Of a DNA stretch of 64,000 nt, positions 18,119-26,798 are shown in pieces. Location: assembly GCA_015058145.1 (NCBI GenBank), contig SVCX01000004.1, positions 1-64,000 on the forward strand. The letters are read 5' to 3'. Made by a program: the position numbers and the translations under genes. Each line of letters opens with the position of its first letter. Positions within the stretch are counted from its first letter, which is position 1. The stretch is from Clostridiales bacterium. Its GTDB lineage: Bacteria; Bacillota; Clostridia; Peptostreptococcales; Anaerovoracaceae. The notes below the pieces were generated by a model. That model was not told the origin of the DNA, did no database searches, and saw only the letters and a list, made by a program, of their open reading frames with translations.

Positions 18119-19693
18119 CTACTTATCCATGCTTATTTTCCAATAGCCGCCTTTGTCACCGCCAACGTGCTCTATGATTCCCTCATTCCGCAGTTTTTTG
18201 ATGTGGTATTTTACACCGTCAGCAGTAATTCCCAGTTCCTTTGCCATTAATTCTCGTGTGATGTTTGGATCTTTTCTCATCAGTTCAAGAACTCGGTCTC
18301 TGGTTTTCTGGGTAGTTTTCTGGGTAGTTTTCTGGGTAGTTTTCTGGGTAGTTTTCTGGGTAGTTTCTTTATTTGTTCCCGTCTTTTCCTCCTCAATGCG
18401 AATTTGTGCAAACTCTTCGTTGATGTACGCCGTAACCATTGTATAATCGTCTGACTCATTTTCCGGCTCAAACACCAGATTCGGCGAATGATTGTCTGCC
18501 ATCGCCTGTTTGGCCCTGCGGATGCCGGAGCCATAAGACTGGATCAAATCCAGACTGAAGAACATCTCCTTCAGCTCCGCATTCAGGTACTGCCGATCAT
18601 TGAACTCTGTTTTCTCATTCAGATCTTCAATGGTCACAGGCGGAAGAGGACGATTGTGATTGATAAACACAAGATGATCCTGATACCAATAGATACCGAT
18701 ATAATTCCTGCGGGAGTATTCTTTGTGCAGGATGCAGTTTACCGCCAACTCGTTGAACATGGTTTCCGGCCAGTTATAGACGACATGAGTGTCATTTGTG
18801 ATACTGTCACGCACATTGTATGAGGCTTGAATCATATCTCTGAAATATCGAATCACCTGTTGCGCCTGGATCCAGATCGGTCCGTCAAAGTTCTTTGATT
18901 CCATTTTATCTGTTCCGATCGCTTCCCGGATGATCACCACTCTTGCCTCAGGGATGAAATCTGCCGGACGTTCAGCAAACATCAAAACTGCAAAATTCTT
19001 CGCCCTGTGTCCGCCGTACTCACTATCGCTGATCAGATTCATTGCCCGCGCCATGTCCAGTTTCGATAATGCTCTGATATCTGGTGCTGCATTTGTACGC
19101 ACAAGATATTCCTTCATGTATTCATAGCTGAGATCATCCAGTGTTGCCGTTTCATTCAATTCCGAAGAAAAATGATAGTCCGCAAACTTCTTAAGCAGCT
19201 CAAACTCTTCCCGCCTGTTCGGTATGCGGGTATCTCTCCTGACCCGGATATACCGGCCGGCTTTAAGCTTGATCTCTTTGATCTCTTCAGCTTTCTCACT
19301 TGTTTCATAAGGACCGTCGTTGCCCGGCTCAACTGCGAGGATAATGTACTTCCTGTCATCGATGTCATCCTGGATCAGATGATATGTGATCTTCGGATGG
19401 ACATGGGCGAGCAGAGATTTCAGCTCATTCTCTGTTTTCTCGATCATGGATTCCTTGATCCCTGAGATCGGTCTCACCGGAATCGCCTTCTGTCCTGACT
19501 CATCATTCACTTCTTCAACACCTATGAACAGCAGCCCTATCTCACGGTTCATATAGTTGTTCGCATAAGCGCACGCCGTCTTCAGGATCCGATCCTTGAA
19601 TCGTGCTGACTTTTTATACTCGATATAGTCATCTTCAACAGCCTGACGTTCAATAATGTCATGTGCCATTGTTCTGATATCTTCTAATCTCAT
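18119..19693 (-). CDS. AlbA_2 (Schlafen-like) ATP-binding protein with C-terminal winged HTH
   Basis: N-terminal AlbA_2-like domain (EDDYIEYKKSARFKDRILKTACAYANNYMNREIGLLFIGVEEV), TTQK linker, MAKELGITADGVKYHIKKLRNEGIIEHVGGDKGGYW. Confidence 0.85.
   Translation of the reverse strand: MRLEDIRTMAHDIIERQAVEDDYIEYKKSARFKDRILKTACAYANNYMNREIGLLFIGVEEVNDESGQKAIPVRPISGIKESMIEKTENELKSLLAHVHPKITYHLIQDDIDDRKYIILAVEPGNDGPYETSEKAEEIKEIKLKAGRYIRVRRDTRIPNRREEFELLKKFADYHFSSELNETATLDDLSYEYMKEYLVRTNAAPDIRALSKLDMARAMNLISDSEYGGHRAKNFAVLMFAERPADFIPEARVVIIREAIGTDKMESKNFDGPIWIQAQQVIRYFRDMIQASYNVRDSITNDTHVVYNWPETMFNELAVNCILHKEYSRRNYIGIYWYQDHLVFINHNRPLPPVTIEDLNEKTEFNDRQYLNAELKEMFFSLDLIQSYGSGIRRAKQAMADNHSPNLVFEPENESDDYTMVTAYINEEFAQIRIEEEKTGTNKETTQKTTQKTTQKTTQKTTQKTRDRVLELMRKDPNITRELMAKELGITADGVKYHIKKLRNEGIIEHVGGDKGGYWKISMDK
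18304..18363. repeat. 12-bp tandem repeat x5 inside the AlbA_2 gene
   Basis: Five identical copies of ttttctgggtag encoding (TTQK)n. Confidence 0.95.
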
Positions 19694-19726
19694 TGCTCGG
19701 TTCTCCTTCTAAGTATATCTGTGATG

Positions 19727-20419
19727 TCACTTATTATCCTCTTCATAAACCGTTCGCAGGTTCTCTATTTCTTCTTCCGTAAGGTTATCCCAGAACTCGT
19801 CCGGCAGTTTGATTGAAGCCAGCGACTGGTTCTGATCGTAGATCACTGCATTCCCTTTCTTATCAAACCCGGAGAACGCCGGATATTTGAACTTCCAGTC
19901 TTCATACGTTTTCTGATCCATCAGTCCTTTCTGGTAGTCCATATATGCTTCATACCAGTTTCCAACCTGATTCTCCAGATCGAGCGCAGCTCCGGGCGCC
20001 GGGATCTTCTCAAAGAGTTCATCCAGTTCCTGCTTCTCTTCCTCCGTCAGTTCCGGCTCCTCATCTGCGAATGGATCATCGCCGATCAGCTCTCTGAGCC
20101 GCCCGGTATCAAACCTGAGGACCAGCTGGTCATCGATCACGTCCGGCTTCAGCTGATACATTTCCTCCATTTCGAAGAGAAAATGCAGCGTCCGGTTGAT
20201 CTCAGACATGCCGTACATATCCAGCGCATAATAGCTGATCTTCAGCGCATCCGCAATCATGGTCAATGTAGTCCTGCCCGGCGTGCGGTTATCCAGTTCA
20301 TAATTTCTAAGAGCGGATTCGCTCAAATCGAGCATCTCCGCCAGTTCCTTCTGCGTAAGGCCCGCTCTCTTGCGGAAATACCGGATCCTCTGACCAAGTG
20401 TATATCCTAAAAACAGCAT
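19727..20419 (-). CDS. XRE-family repressor of element B
   Basis: HTH IRYFRKRAGLTQKELAEMLDLSESALRNYELDNRTP; homolog of 6792-7469. Confidence 0.88.
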   Translation of the reverse strand: MLFLGYTLGQRIRYFRKRAGLTQKELAEMLDLSESALRNYELDNRTPGRTTLTMIADALKISYYALDMYGMSEINRTLHFLFEMEEMYQLKPDVIDDQLVLRFDTGRLRELIGDDPFADEEPELTEEEKQELDELFEKIPAPGAALDLENQVGNWYEAYMDYQKGLMDQKTYEDWKFKYPAFSGFDKKGNAVIYDQNQSLASIKLPDEFWDNLTEEEIENLRTVYEEDNK

Positions 20420-20465
20420 GATTTGTCCCTCCGTGTCTTATTCTGCATTCATTATAACAAAAACC

Positions 20466-20557
20466 GTTCGAAAATGAAATATTTTTGTGAAAATGTATTG
20501 ACAGTTCATTTTTGAACTGTTATGATGGCATCAGATAATCCGTTCACTATTGAACGG
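20466..20557 (+). promoter_or_regulatory. Repressor-operator region and sigma70 promoter of the structured RNA (element B)
   Basis: TTGACA 20498-20503, 17-bp spacer, TATGAT 20521-20526; ACAGTTCA..TGAACTGT 20501-20520; CCGTTCA-CTAT-TGAACGG 20540-20557. Confidence 0.77.
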
Positions 20558-20993
20558 AACAAACCTTGACAACTGAATACCCATCATCAGGAACTTTCGT
20601 TTCGACTGCGAGCATGCGATGACCGGCGCGCCATGATCCCGGACCTTCCGGGGGAGCGAGAAACGCTATGAGGATCCAAAAGGGCAGATGGCATCTGCAA
20701 ATGTGCCACGACCAGCGGAGCGGACAATGATACTTCCGTCCGGCCATTTCGGTGGGGGCGGCCCGTGGAGATCCTTCGGGGGGTTCGATTCCCATGAGAG
20801 TGCTGCCCAGTCCAGCAGCCGCCTGATGACAGAGCCGGGAAGGCCCGGCAGCGCAGGTGGATGCGCTTCGAATGGATCCACCTATTACATTACATCAAAG
20901 CCCTGTTATACACATTACAGCTGGCATACATAGTCGTTTGGTAACACCTTTTTTGTGGTGCCATCAAACCGGCTGTGTATGCCGGCTTTTTTT
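20533..20993 (+). ncRNA. ~460-nt structured non-coding RNA, copy B (ends in intrinsic terminator 20922-20993)
   Basis: Same blocks as 7583-8079 with compensatory stem changes; terminator GGCATACATAG..GTTTG..CACC..GGTG..CAAAC..CTGTGTATGCC + T7. Confidence 0.77.
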
Positions 20994-21016
20994 CGTGGCC
21001 GAAATGCCCGGCATCG

Positions 21017-21087
21017 TGACGATCGTGACGCAGATGACGATGTTTTCGCCTTGTGTGTCATCACCGTCATTACCGTCATCATCGTCA
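21017..21087. repeat. 9-bp-phased TGACG/CGTCA iteron-like block (B)
   Basis: TGACG at 21017, 21026, 21035; CGTCA at 21065, 21074, 21083. Confidence 0.8.
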
Positions 21088-21133
21088 TCCGACAGTGCCA
21101 CATATGCCAACACACATCAAGGAGGTAAATGAT

Positions 21134-22138
21134 ATGGCATTCAAACTAACACGGGCAGAAGACTTCTTTTACGAACCGATGGCGCATGAGAAGTCCGACA
21201 TGATCGTAGAAGACCTGATCCCGAAAGGCCTCACGATCCTCGCAGGCGCGCCCAAGTCATGCAAAAGCTGGATGGCTCTGGATCTGAGCCTGGCGGTATC
21301 ATCCGGAAGACCGTTTCTGGGGAAGGAAACAAAGGCATGCGGCGTGATCTACTTCGCCTTTGAAGACGGCGAAATGCGTGTCAGGCGAAGAGCTCTGGAT
21401 CTGGCAGAGATCCCTGACCACCGCCTTTGTATCTGCACCGAGCAGAAAACTCTTGATCAGGATTTCATCAAAGAACTGGATGAAACTCTGGGCGACGGTG
21501 GGGAGTTCGGACTTGTGATCATCGACACGCTGCAAAAGATCAGGGGCGGCAGCACTAATGCGTCTGCTGCAAATCAGTACGGGAATGAATACGCCGAGAT
21601 CTCGCAGCTAAAAACCTATGCCGAACGCAAAGGCATCGCTATCGTCTGTATCCATCATCTGCGTAAGATGCGGGACAAGCTGGATCCGGTCAATGAGATA
21701 CTCGGCTCTGCAGCCATGAGCGGCGTACCGGATCAGATCCTGCTTCTGAAGAAAGACCGGCTGCAGACATGCGGCGAGTTATCAATCGTCGGACGTGACG
21801 GACCGCAGTGGAAGATGCTGCTTCATTTCGAAGAGCTGCGATGGCAGCTTGTGAAGGTCGAGACCGAAGAAGAACTGATGCGTGAGGAGATCCCTGAGAT
21901 CCTTTACCGCATCGCGGAGATGGTCGAGGCAAGCGGCAGCTGGACCGGTACAGCATCCAGGCTGCTGGAGGAAATGGCCGAGACTGACATGCCGCCGAAC
22001 GTTCTGAGCGCGAAGATGTCCAAATATTTCTATGAGGTCTTCTACCCTGCCGGGATCACGATGGCATCCCGCCGGACGGCAAGAGAAAGGCAGTTCGTCC
22101 TCAGCTGCGAAAGAACGCAGGAGGTCACCGATGCATGA
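21134..22138 (+). CDS. RepA-like AAA/RecA-fold ATPase with altered Walker A
   Basis: Homolog of 8213-9295; RBS GGAGGT at 21121; reads GAPKSCKSW instead of GAPKSGKSW. Confidence 0.82.
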   Translation: MAFKLTRAEDFFYEPMAHEKSDMIVEDLIPKGLTILAGAPKSCKSWMALDLSLAVSSGRPFLGKETKACGVIYFAFEDGEMRVRRRALDLAEIPDHRLCICTEQKTLDQDFIKELDETLGDGGEFGLVIIDTLQKIRGGSTNASAANQYGNEYAEISQLKTYAERKGIAIVCIHHLRKMRDKLDPVNEILGSAAMSGVPDQILLLKKDRLQTCGELSIVGRDGPQWKMLLHFEELRWQLVKVETEEELMREEIPEILYRIAEMVEASGSWTGTASRLLEEMAETDMPPNVLSAKMSKYFYEVFYPAGITMASRRTARERQFVLSCERTQEVTDA

Positions 22139-22189
22139 GCATGTCATGTATCGCCACGAAAAGTATGTCTCCGGGGTTAGCGAGCATAG

Positions 22190-22266
22190 GCGATGTATCG
22201 CCGCCGGTGTAGCCATGCCGGAAAAACCCGTCATGGCAATACACCGAAGTCAGGGGCTCAGCCCCT
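22190..22266. other. Candidate oriT hairpin region (B)
   Basis: GGCGATgtATCGCC; GGTGTAGCCATG..CATGGCaaTACACC; GGGGCtcaGCCCC. Confidence 0.55.
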
Positions 22267-22310
22267 ATCACCCCGGGACTTTGCATCGAAAAATGAAAGG
22301 GTATGGTGTA

Positions 22311-22667
22311 ATGAGAATGAGAAACAGAAACACAGGAATCAACATACGCGTGACCGATAAAGAGAAAGAGATCATCGCTGCAAACGCATCCAAATGCGGA
22401 CTGACCATATCAGAATATCTTCGTCAGCTTGCGACAAAACACGATCCGAAGGAGCTTCCGAAAAAGAAGATCTATGACGATATGATCAAAATGGATCATC
22501 AAATTGATCTCATGCAAAGGCTGACCGACTCAGAATCCGGCACGAAAAACAAACAGAATTATGAGATCGTATTCCGGAATATGCGCAGGCTGCAGCAGCA
22601 CATCTGGCATCTTCTGCTCTCCAATTTTGACAGCGGGAAAGGAGGTGCGCAGGATGGCAACGACTAA
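22311..22667 (+). CDS. MobC-like relaxosome accessory protein
   Basis: RNTGINIRVTDKEKEIIAANASKCGLTISEYLRQLA; overlaps relaxase. Confidence 0.8.
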   Translation: MRMRNRNTGINIRVTDKEKEIIAANASKCGLTISEYLRQLATKHDPKELPKKKIYDDMIKMDHQIDLMQRLTDSESGTKNKQNYEIVFRNMRRLQQHIWHLLLSNFDSGKGGAQDGND

Positions 22668-24012
22668 GATATGGCCGGTCAAAGGCAGACTGAAAGACGT
22701 GACCGACTATGCGGCAAATCCTCAGAAAACAGAATGGGATGATCTCAGAAATTCGATCGAATATGCGGTAAACGGAGAGAAAACTTCGCCTGGACCAGAT
22801 GAAAAAGCGTTCCTTACAAGCGGCATCCACTGCGATGCCGCTTGTGCGTATGAGGACATGATGGCGGTGAAAAAAGCCTTTGGAAAGACAGGAGGAAATG
22901 TTGCTTACCACGCCTATCAAAGCTTCAGGCCGGGAGAAGTGACGCCGGAGGAATGTCACAGGATAGGGCTGGAACTTGCCGAAAAACTCTGGGGAGACAA
23001 CTATCAGGTTCTGGTTGCGACTCATCTGGATCGGGAACATCTGCACAATCATTTCGTCATCAATTCCGTTTCATACGTGGACGGAAAAAAGTTCAATGAC
23101 AACAAAGCGGCTTACCGCCTGCTGCGGGAAACTTCCGATGAGATATGCAGCGAACATGGCCTGTCCGTCATCGAACATCCCAGAGGCAGAACACCGCGCC
23201 AGATCTATCTGGCGGAAAAAAACGGTGAGCCGACGAAGTATAATCTCATGCGCTGGGCCATCGATGAATCCGTCGCGATGAGCACCAATCAGCAGATGTT
23301 TGAAGCTGTGCTGAAGAAAAAGGGCTATGTCATCCGAATGGACCCTCGCAGAAAATATCCCGTCATCCGTTCGATCTACGGCGGCAGATCTGTCAGGTTA
23401 TATCATCTGGGAGAGGAGTATGAGCCTCAGCGGATCATTGCAAGAGTCAGTGAAAATGACGAACGTGTCTGGGAAAAATATTACGGGTTCATGCATGATA
23501 CGGGCGTCATCATTCGGCCCGGTAAAATCAGGATCCATGCCGCAAGGCCAAAGCATAAGATCACCGGTATCTTCGCATTATATATCCATTATCTCTACCT
23601 GTTGGGGTATCGTCTGAAGAGGCCGAACTACCAGCCTCTGACGCCGGAAATGAAATCCGCGCTGCGTAAATGTGATGAATATTCCAGACACGCCAGGCTT
23701 CTCGCCAGAGAGCATCTGCACACAGAATCCGACGTTCACTGCTTCATCGAACGGACGGAAGATAAGATCGGCAGCCTTTGCACACAGCGTCAAAAGATTG
23801 CAAACAAACTGCGCCGCTGTAAAGATCCGGTTCAGATCCGGCAGCTGAAGGCACAGCGAACCTCTCTGACCTGTGAGATCACAGATCTGCGCCAGGACAG
23901 AAAAACAGCCGGCAGGATCCTCGACCGTGCAGAGACGATACGTGCTGATATTGCCAGAGAAACAGCCGCCCTGCAGCAGCAAAAGCAAAGAAAGAAGGTG
24001 CTGGAGAGATGA
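22654..24012 (+). CDS. Relaxase/mobilization nuclease
   Basis: MATTKIWPVKGRLKDVTDYAANPQKTE...HLDREHLHNHFVINSV. Confidence 0.9.
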   Translation: MATTKIWPVKGRLKDVTDYAANPQKTEWDDLRNSIEYAVNGEKTSPGPDEKAFLTSGIHCDAACAYEDMMAVKKAFGKTGGNVAYHAYQSFRPGEVTPEECHRIGLELAEKLWGDNYQVLVATHLDREHLHNHFVINSVSYVDGKKFNDNKAAYRLLRETSDEICSEHGLSVIEHPRGRTPRQIYLAEKNGEPTKYNLMRWAIDESVAMSTNQQMFEAVLKKKGYVIRMDPRRKYPVIRSIYGGRSVRLYHLGEEYEPQRIIARVSENDERVWEKYYGFMHDTGVIIRPGKIRIHAARPKHKITGIFALYIHYLYLLGYRLKRPNYQPLTPEMKSALRKCDEYSRHARLLAREHLHTESDVHCFIERTEDKIGSLCTQRQKIANKLRRCKDPVQIRQLKAQRTSLTCEITDLRQDRKTAGRILDRAETIRADIARETAALQQQKQRKKVLER

Positions 24013-25313
24013 CTGTAAAGCGTAACACCAGTATCCTGACAGAGCAGGAACCTTCTGATGCGGACATTCTGGATTTTATCGCCAAACACCCTGAAGAATG
24101 TTTACACCTTCGCAGAGATGATGGTAGTATAGATATGGACGGCGTGGAAACGCAAATGAAAAAAACAAGGAGGAAACAAGTTCTTGAGTCACATCCATAC
24201 TCCATCTATCAGGGCAGTGATGGACGGTGGCGCACACATATTAAAGACGAAGAAAAGGCAGAAGGAAGAAAGCTTATTGTCAGAAAATCCCGTGATGATC
24301 TGGAGGATATCCTTTGCGATTTCTATCTGACGGATCATGAAGCACAGAGGCGTCTCAGTCATACAATGGAGTCGCTTTATGAGGAATGGCTGGAATACAA
24401 GGCACTTCATGTCGCCAGCACGACCATCGATCGAACGAAGCGGTGCTGGAACAAATACTATGCCGGTGAAGACATTATCAGAAAGCCGATCGTCCAAATC
24501 ACCAAACTGGATCTGGACATATGGATCCATGAAATGATACGCCGACACGAAATGAAGAAGCATCAGTTCGATAATTTCAAGTCGGTCGTCAGGCAGGAGC
24601 TTGACTACGCAGTGGATCTCGAAATCATTGAATCCAACCCGTTCCTCAGTGTAAGGATCAATACCAGACGGATGCTTCAGCCTGAACGAAAGAAGTCTGA
24701 CAAGACACAGATCTATTTCAAAGATGAATTGACTAAACTGCAGGAAATGGCCTGGGATGAATATTATAAAGGTGTCTATCCCACGCATCAACTGACGCCT
24801 CTGGCAGTCATGTTCATGTTTCTGACAGGTATTCGTGTCGGTGAGGTATGTGGTCTGCGGTATGAGGATATTGATGATCGGGAGCTTACGATTCGAAGGT
24901 TCATCCGGTATCCTGGCAATGAAGTTGTGAACCATACGAAAGGTACTTACGGAGACCGAACCATTCCTTTGATTCCGCAGGCGATCCATCTGATCGAAAC
25001 TGCCAGAACCAGACAGCGGGAGAAAGGCACACCCGATGATGGATATATATTCTCCATGCGGGAGGACCCAATTCTGTACACATCCGTTACAAAAGCATTC
25101 ACCAAGTACTGCGAAAAAATGGGGATCATTACTAAGAGTTCGCACAAAGCCAGAAAGACATTTATTTCAAGTCTGATCGAAGGCAATGTCAACATTAACA
25201 CCGTTCGTCAGTACGCAGGCCATGTGGATGAGAGGACGACTCTGAACAACTACTGTTTTGACCGCAGCACGGACGAAGAAAAGTATGTGAAGATGGAAAA
25301 AGCCCTCGCCTGA
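24009..25313 (+). CDS. Tyrosine recombinase/integrase of element B
   Basis: TGIRVGEVCGLRYEDI, HKARKTFISSL, YAGHVDERTTLNNYCF. Confidence 0.92.
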   Translation: MTVKRNTSILTEQEPSDADILDFIAKHPEECLHLRRDDGSIDMDGVETQMKKTRRKQVLESHPYSIYQGSDGRWRTHIKDEEKAEGRKLIVRKSRDDLEDILCDFYLTDHEAQRRLSHTMESLYEEWLEYKALHVASTTIDRTKRCWNKYYAGEDIIRKPIVQITKLDLDIWIHEMIRRHEMKKHQFDNFKSVVRQELDYAVDLEIIESNPFLSVRINTRRMLQPERKKSDKTQIYFKDELTKLQEMAWDEYYKGVYPTHQLTPLAVMFMFLTGIRVGEVCGLRYEDIDDRELTIRRFIRYPGNEVVNHTKGTYGDRTIPLIPQAIHLIETARTRQREKGTPDDGYIFSMREDPILYTSVTKAFTKYCEKMGIITKSSHKARKTFISSLIEGNVNINTVRQYAGHVDERTTLNNYCFDRSTDEEKYVKMEKALA

Positions 25314-25343
25314 CTGCCTGAACAAGTCAAAAAACTTCAGAAA

Positions 25344-25360
25344 AGTATCCATGAGTATCC
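25344..25360 (+). repeat. AGTATCC repeats, putative arm sites (right end of B)
   Basis: AGTATCC at 25344-25350 and 25354-25360. Confidence 0.55.
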
Positions 25361-25455
25361 GAAAATCCGTTATTTCATATTAACTATTACACGTTATAGC
25401 ATGAAGGATTCAGGGGTCGAAAACCCAGTCACACCAACGCTTAAGAATAGCAAAA

Positions 25456-25473
25456 GAGACGCTTTCGCGTCTC
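25456..25473. terminator. Hairpin GAGACGC-TTTC-GCGTCTC downstream of tRNA-Ala
   Basis: 7-bp inverted repeat immediately 3' of the tRNA. Confidence 0.65.
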
Positions 25474-25480
25474 CCTGAAT

Positions 25481-25556
25481 TGGTGGAGCATAGGGGGATC
25501 GAACCCCTGACCTCGTGATTGCGAACCACGCGCTCTCCCAGCTGAGCTAATGCCCC
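25481..25556 (-). tRNA. tRNA-Ala (anticodon CGC), CCA encoded
   Basis: GGGGCATTAGCTCAGCTGGGAGAGCGCGTGGTTCGCAATCACGAGGTCAGGGGTTCGATCCCCCTATGCTCCACCA; G3:U70 identity pair. Confidence 0.97.
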
Positions 25557-25610
25557 AAGCCCTGCGGGACTTATTATAACACACTCCCGCAGGAAAACAA
25601 CAACTGTTTT

Positions 25611-26789
25611 TTATAAACTCTGTTTCAGTATACCCACGACTTCTTCCCGTGTCAGGACTTTGTACCCGCCTTTCAGGATGATGGTGCTGTCGGCAATGCC
25701 ATCAACCATGTCTTCTGTCGCGCCCAGGTCCGTCAGGTTCATGACGAGTCCCAGTTCTTTCATCCACGCCTCCATAGCGTCAAGTCCGGCTGCGGCCAGT
25801 TCTTCATCGCTGCGTCCCTCCGGCACAATGTCCCAGACTTCCCTGGCGAAGCGGGCGAACTTGGCGGTGCACGCGGCGCCCGCGGTTCGAATCAGATAGC
25901 GGTAGTACGGCAGAGAGACTGCAGCCAAGGTCATGCCGTGGGTCGCGTCCGTATGAGCGCCTGCAGCCTGTCCCAGCATGTGAACCATCCAGTCTGTGGT
26001 CTTGCCCTTTCCAAGCAGAGTGTTCAGCGCCCAGGTTGCCGTCCACATCAGATTGGAACGCGCTTCGTAGTCCTCCGGATCCACGTTTGCGATTCGTGAG
26101 CTGTGTATGACGGAACGCATGAGTCCCTCACAGAGGTAATCTGTTGTGTTGTCATCCGCGCCGCTGAAGTACTGCTCGCAGATGTGATTGAAAATATCGT
26201 AGATGCCTGCTACCATCTGGTAGTGCGGAATGCTCAGTGTAAACATCGGATTCAGCACGGTGAACTTCGGCATGACGGCCTCCCCGAATACATGGCCGAT
26301 CTTCTGCTTCGTTTCATGATTCGTGATGACGGATCCTCCGTTCATCTCGGATCCGGTGCCGACCATAGTCAGCACGCATCCGACCGGAACGATCTCGCAG
26401 TCCGGCTCTTCGAAACGGACGTAGTACTTCTCCCATGGATCGTCATCGCAGTTGACAGAAACGGAAACAGCCTTGGCGTAGTCACAGCAGGAGCCGCCGC
26501 CGACCGCCAGAAGCAGATCCACATCATTGTCCCTTGCGATTTGCACTCCCTCGCGAAGTTTGTCCACCGTCGGATTCGGCATGACGCCTCCGTCTTCAAC
26601 GACAATCTTCCCGCAGTCGGTGAGCACCTCCATGACCTGATCGTAGATGCCGTTCTTCTTGATGGAACCGCCGCCGTAGATCAGCTGCACGTTAGGGCCG
26701 TATTTATAGAGTTCCCCTGCCAGCTTCTGCAGGGCGTTCTTGCCGAAGTAAAGTTTTGTCGGATTGCAGTACGTGAATGATCCTCTCAT
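25611..26789 (-). CDS. Iron-containing alcohol dehydrogenase
   Basis: FTYCNPTKLYFGKNAL, GGGSCCDYAKAV, AGAHTDATHGMTLA. Confidence 0.9.
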   Translation of the reverse strand: MRGSFTYCNPTKLYFGKNALQKLAGELYKYGPNVQLIYGGGSIKKNGIYDQVMEVLTDCGKIVVEDGGVMPNPTVDKLREGVQIARDNDVDLLLAVGGGSCCDYAKAVSVSVNCDDDPWEKYYVRFEEPDCEIVPVGCVLTMVGTGSEMNGGSVITNHETKQKIGHVFGEAVMPKFTVLNPMFTLSIPHYQMVAGIYDIFNHICEQYFSGADDNTTDYLCEGLMRSVIHSSRIANVDPEDYEARSNLMWTATWALNTLLGKGKTTDWMVHMLGQAAGAHTDATHGMTLAAVSLPYYRYLIRTAGAACTAKFARFAREVWDIVPEGRSDEELAAAGLDAMEAWMKELGLVMNLTDLGATEDMVDGIADSTIILKGGYKVLTREEVVGILKQSL

Positions 26790-26798
26790 AATGTCCTC

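Larger units (their letters stand above)
12776..25503 (+). mobile_element. Integrative mobilizable element B
   Basis: att cores at 12776 and 25481 (within tRNA-Ala); same backbone as element A. Confidence 0.9.

Noticed and set aside
18304-18363. Possible CRISPR-like array
   Set aside because: 12-bp units with no spacers, in-frame coding TTQK linker
20667-20880. Possible group I/II intron or HEARO/omega-RNA identity for the structured RNA
   Set aside because: No intron ORF, IscB/TnpB gene or recognisable intron core nearby; left unassigned rather than forced into a family
21053-21133. N-terminal extension of the element B repA in the ORF track
   Set aside because: Extension runs through the iteron block; homology with A and the GGAGGT RBS place the start at 21134
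1-25556. Insertion sequences or prophage structural genes
   Set aside because: No transposase, capsid, terminase or tail-like protein seen; mobility is explained by integrase, relaxase and MobC
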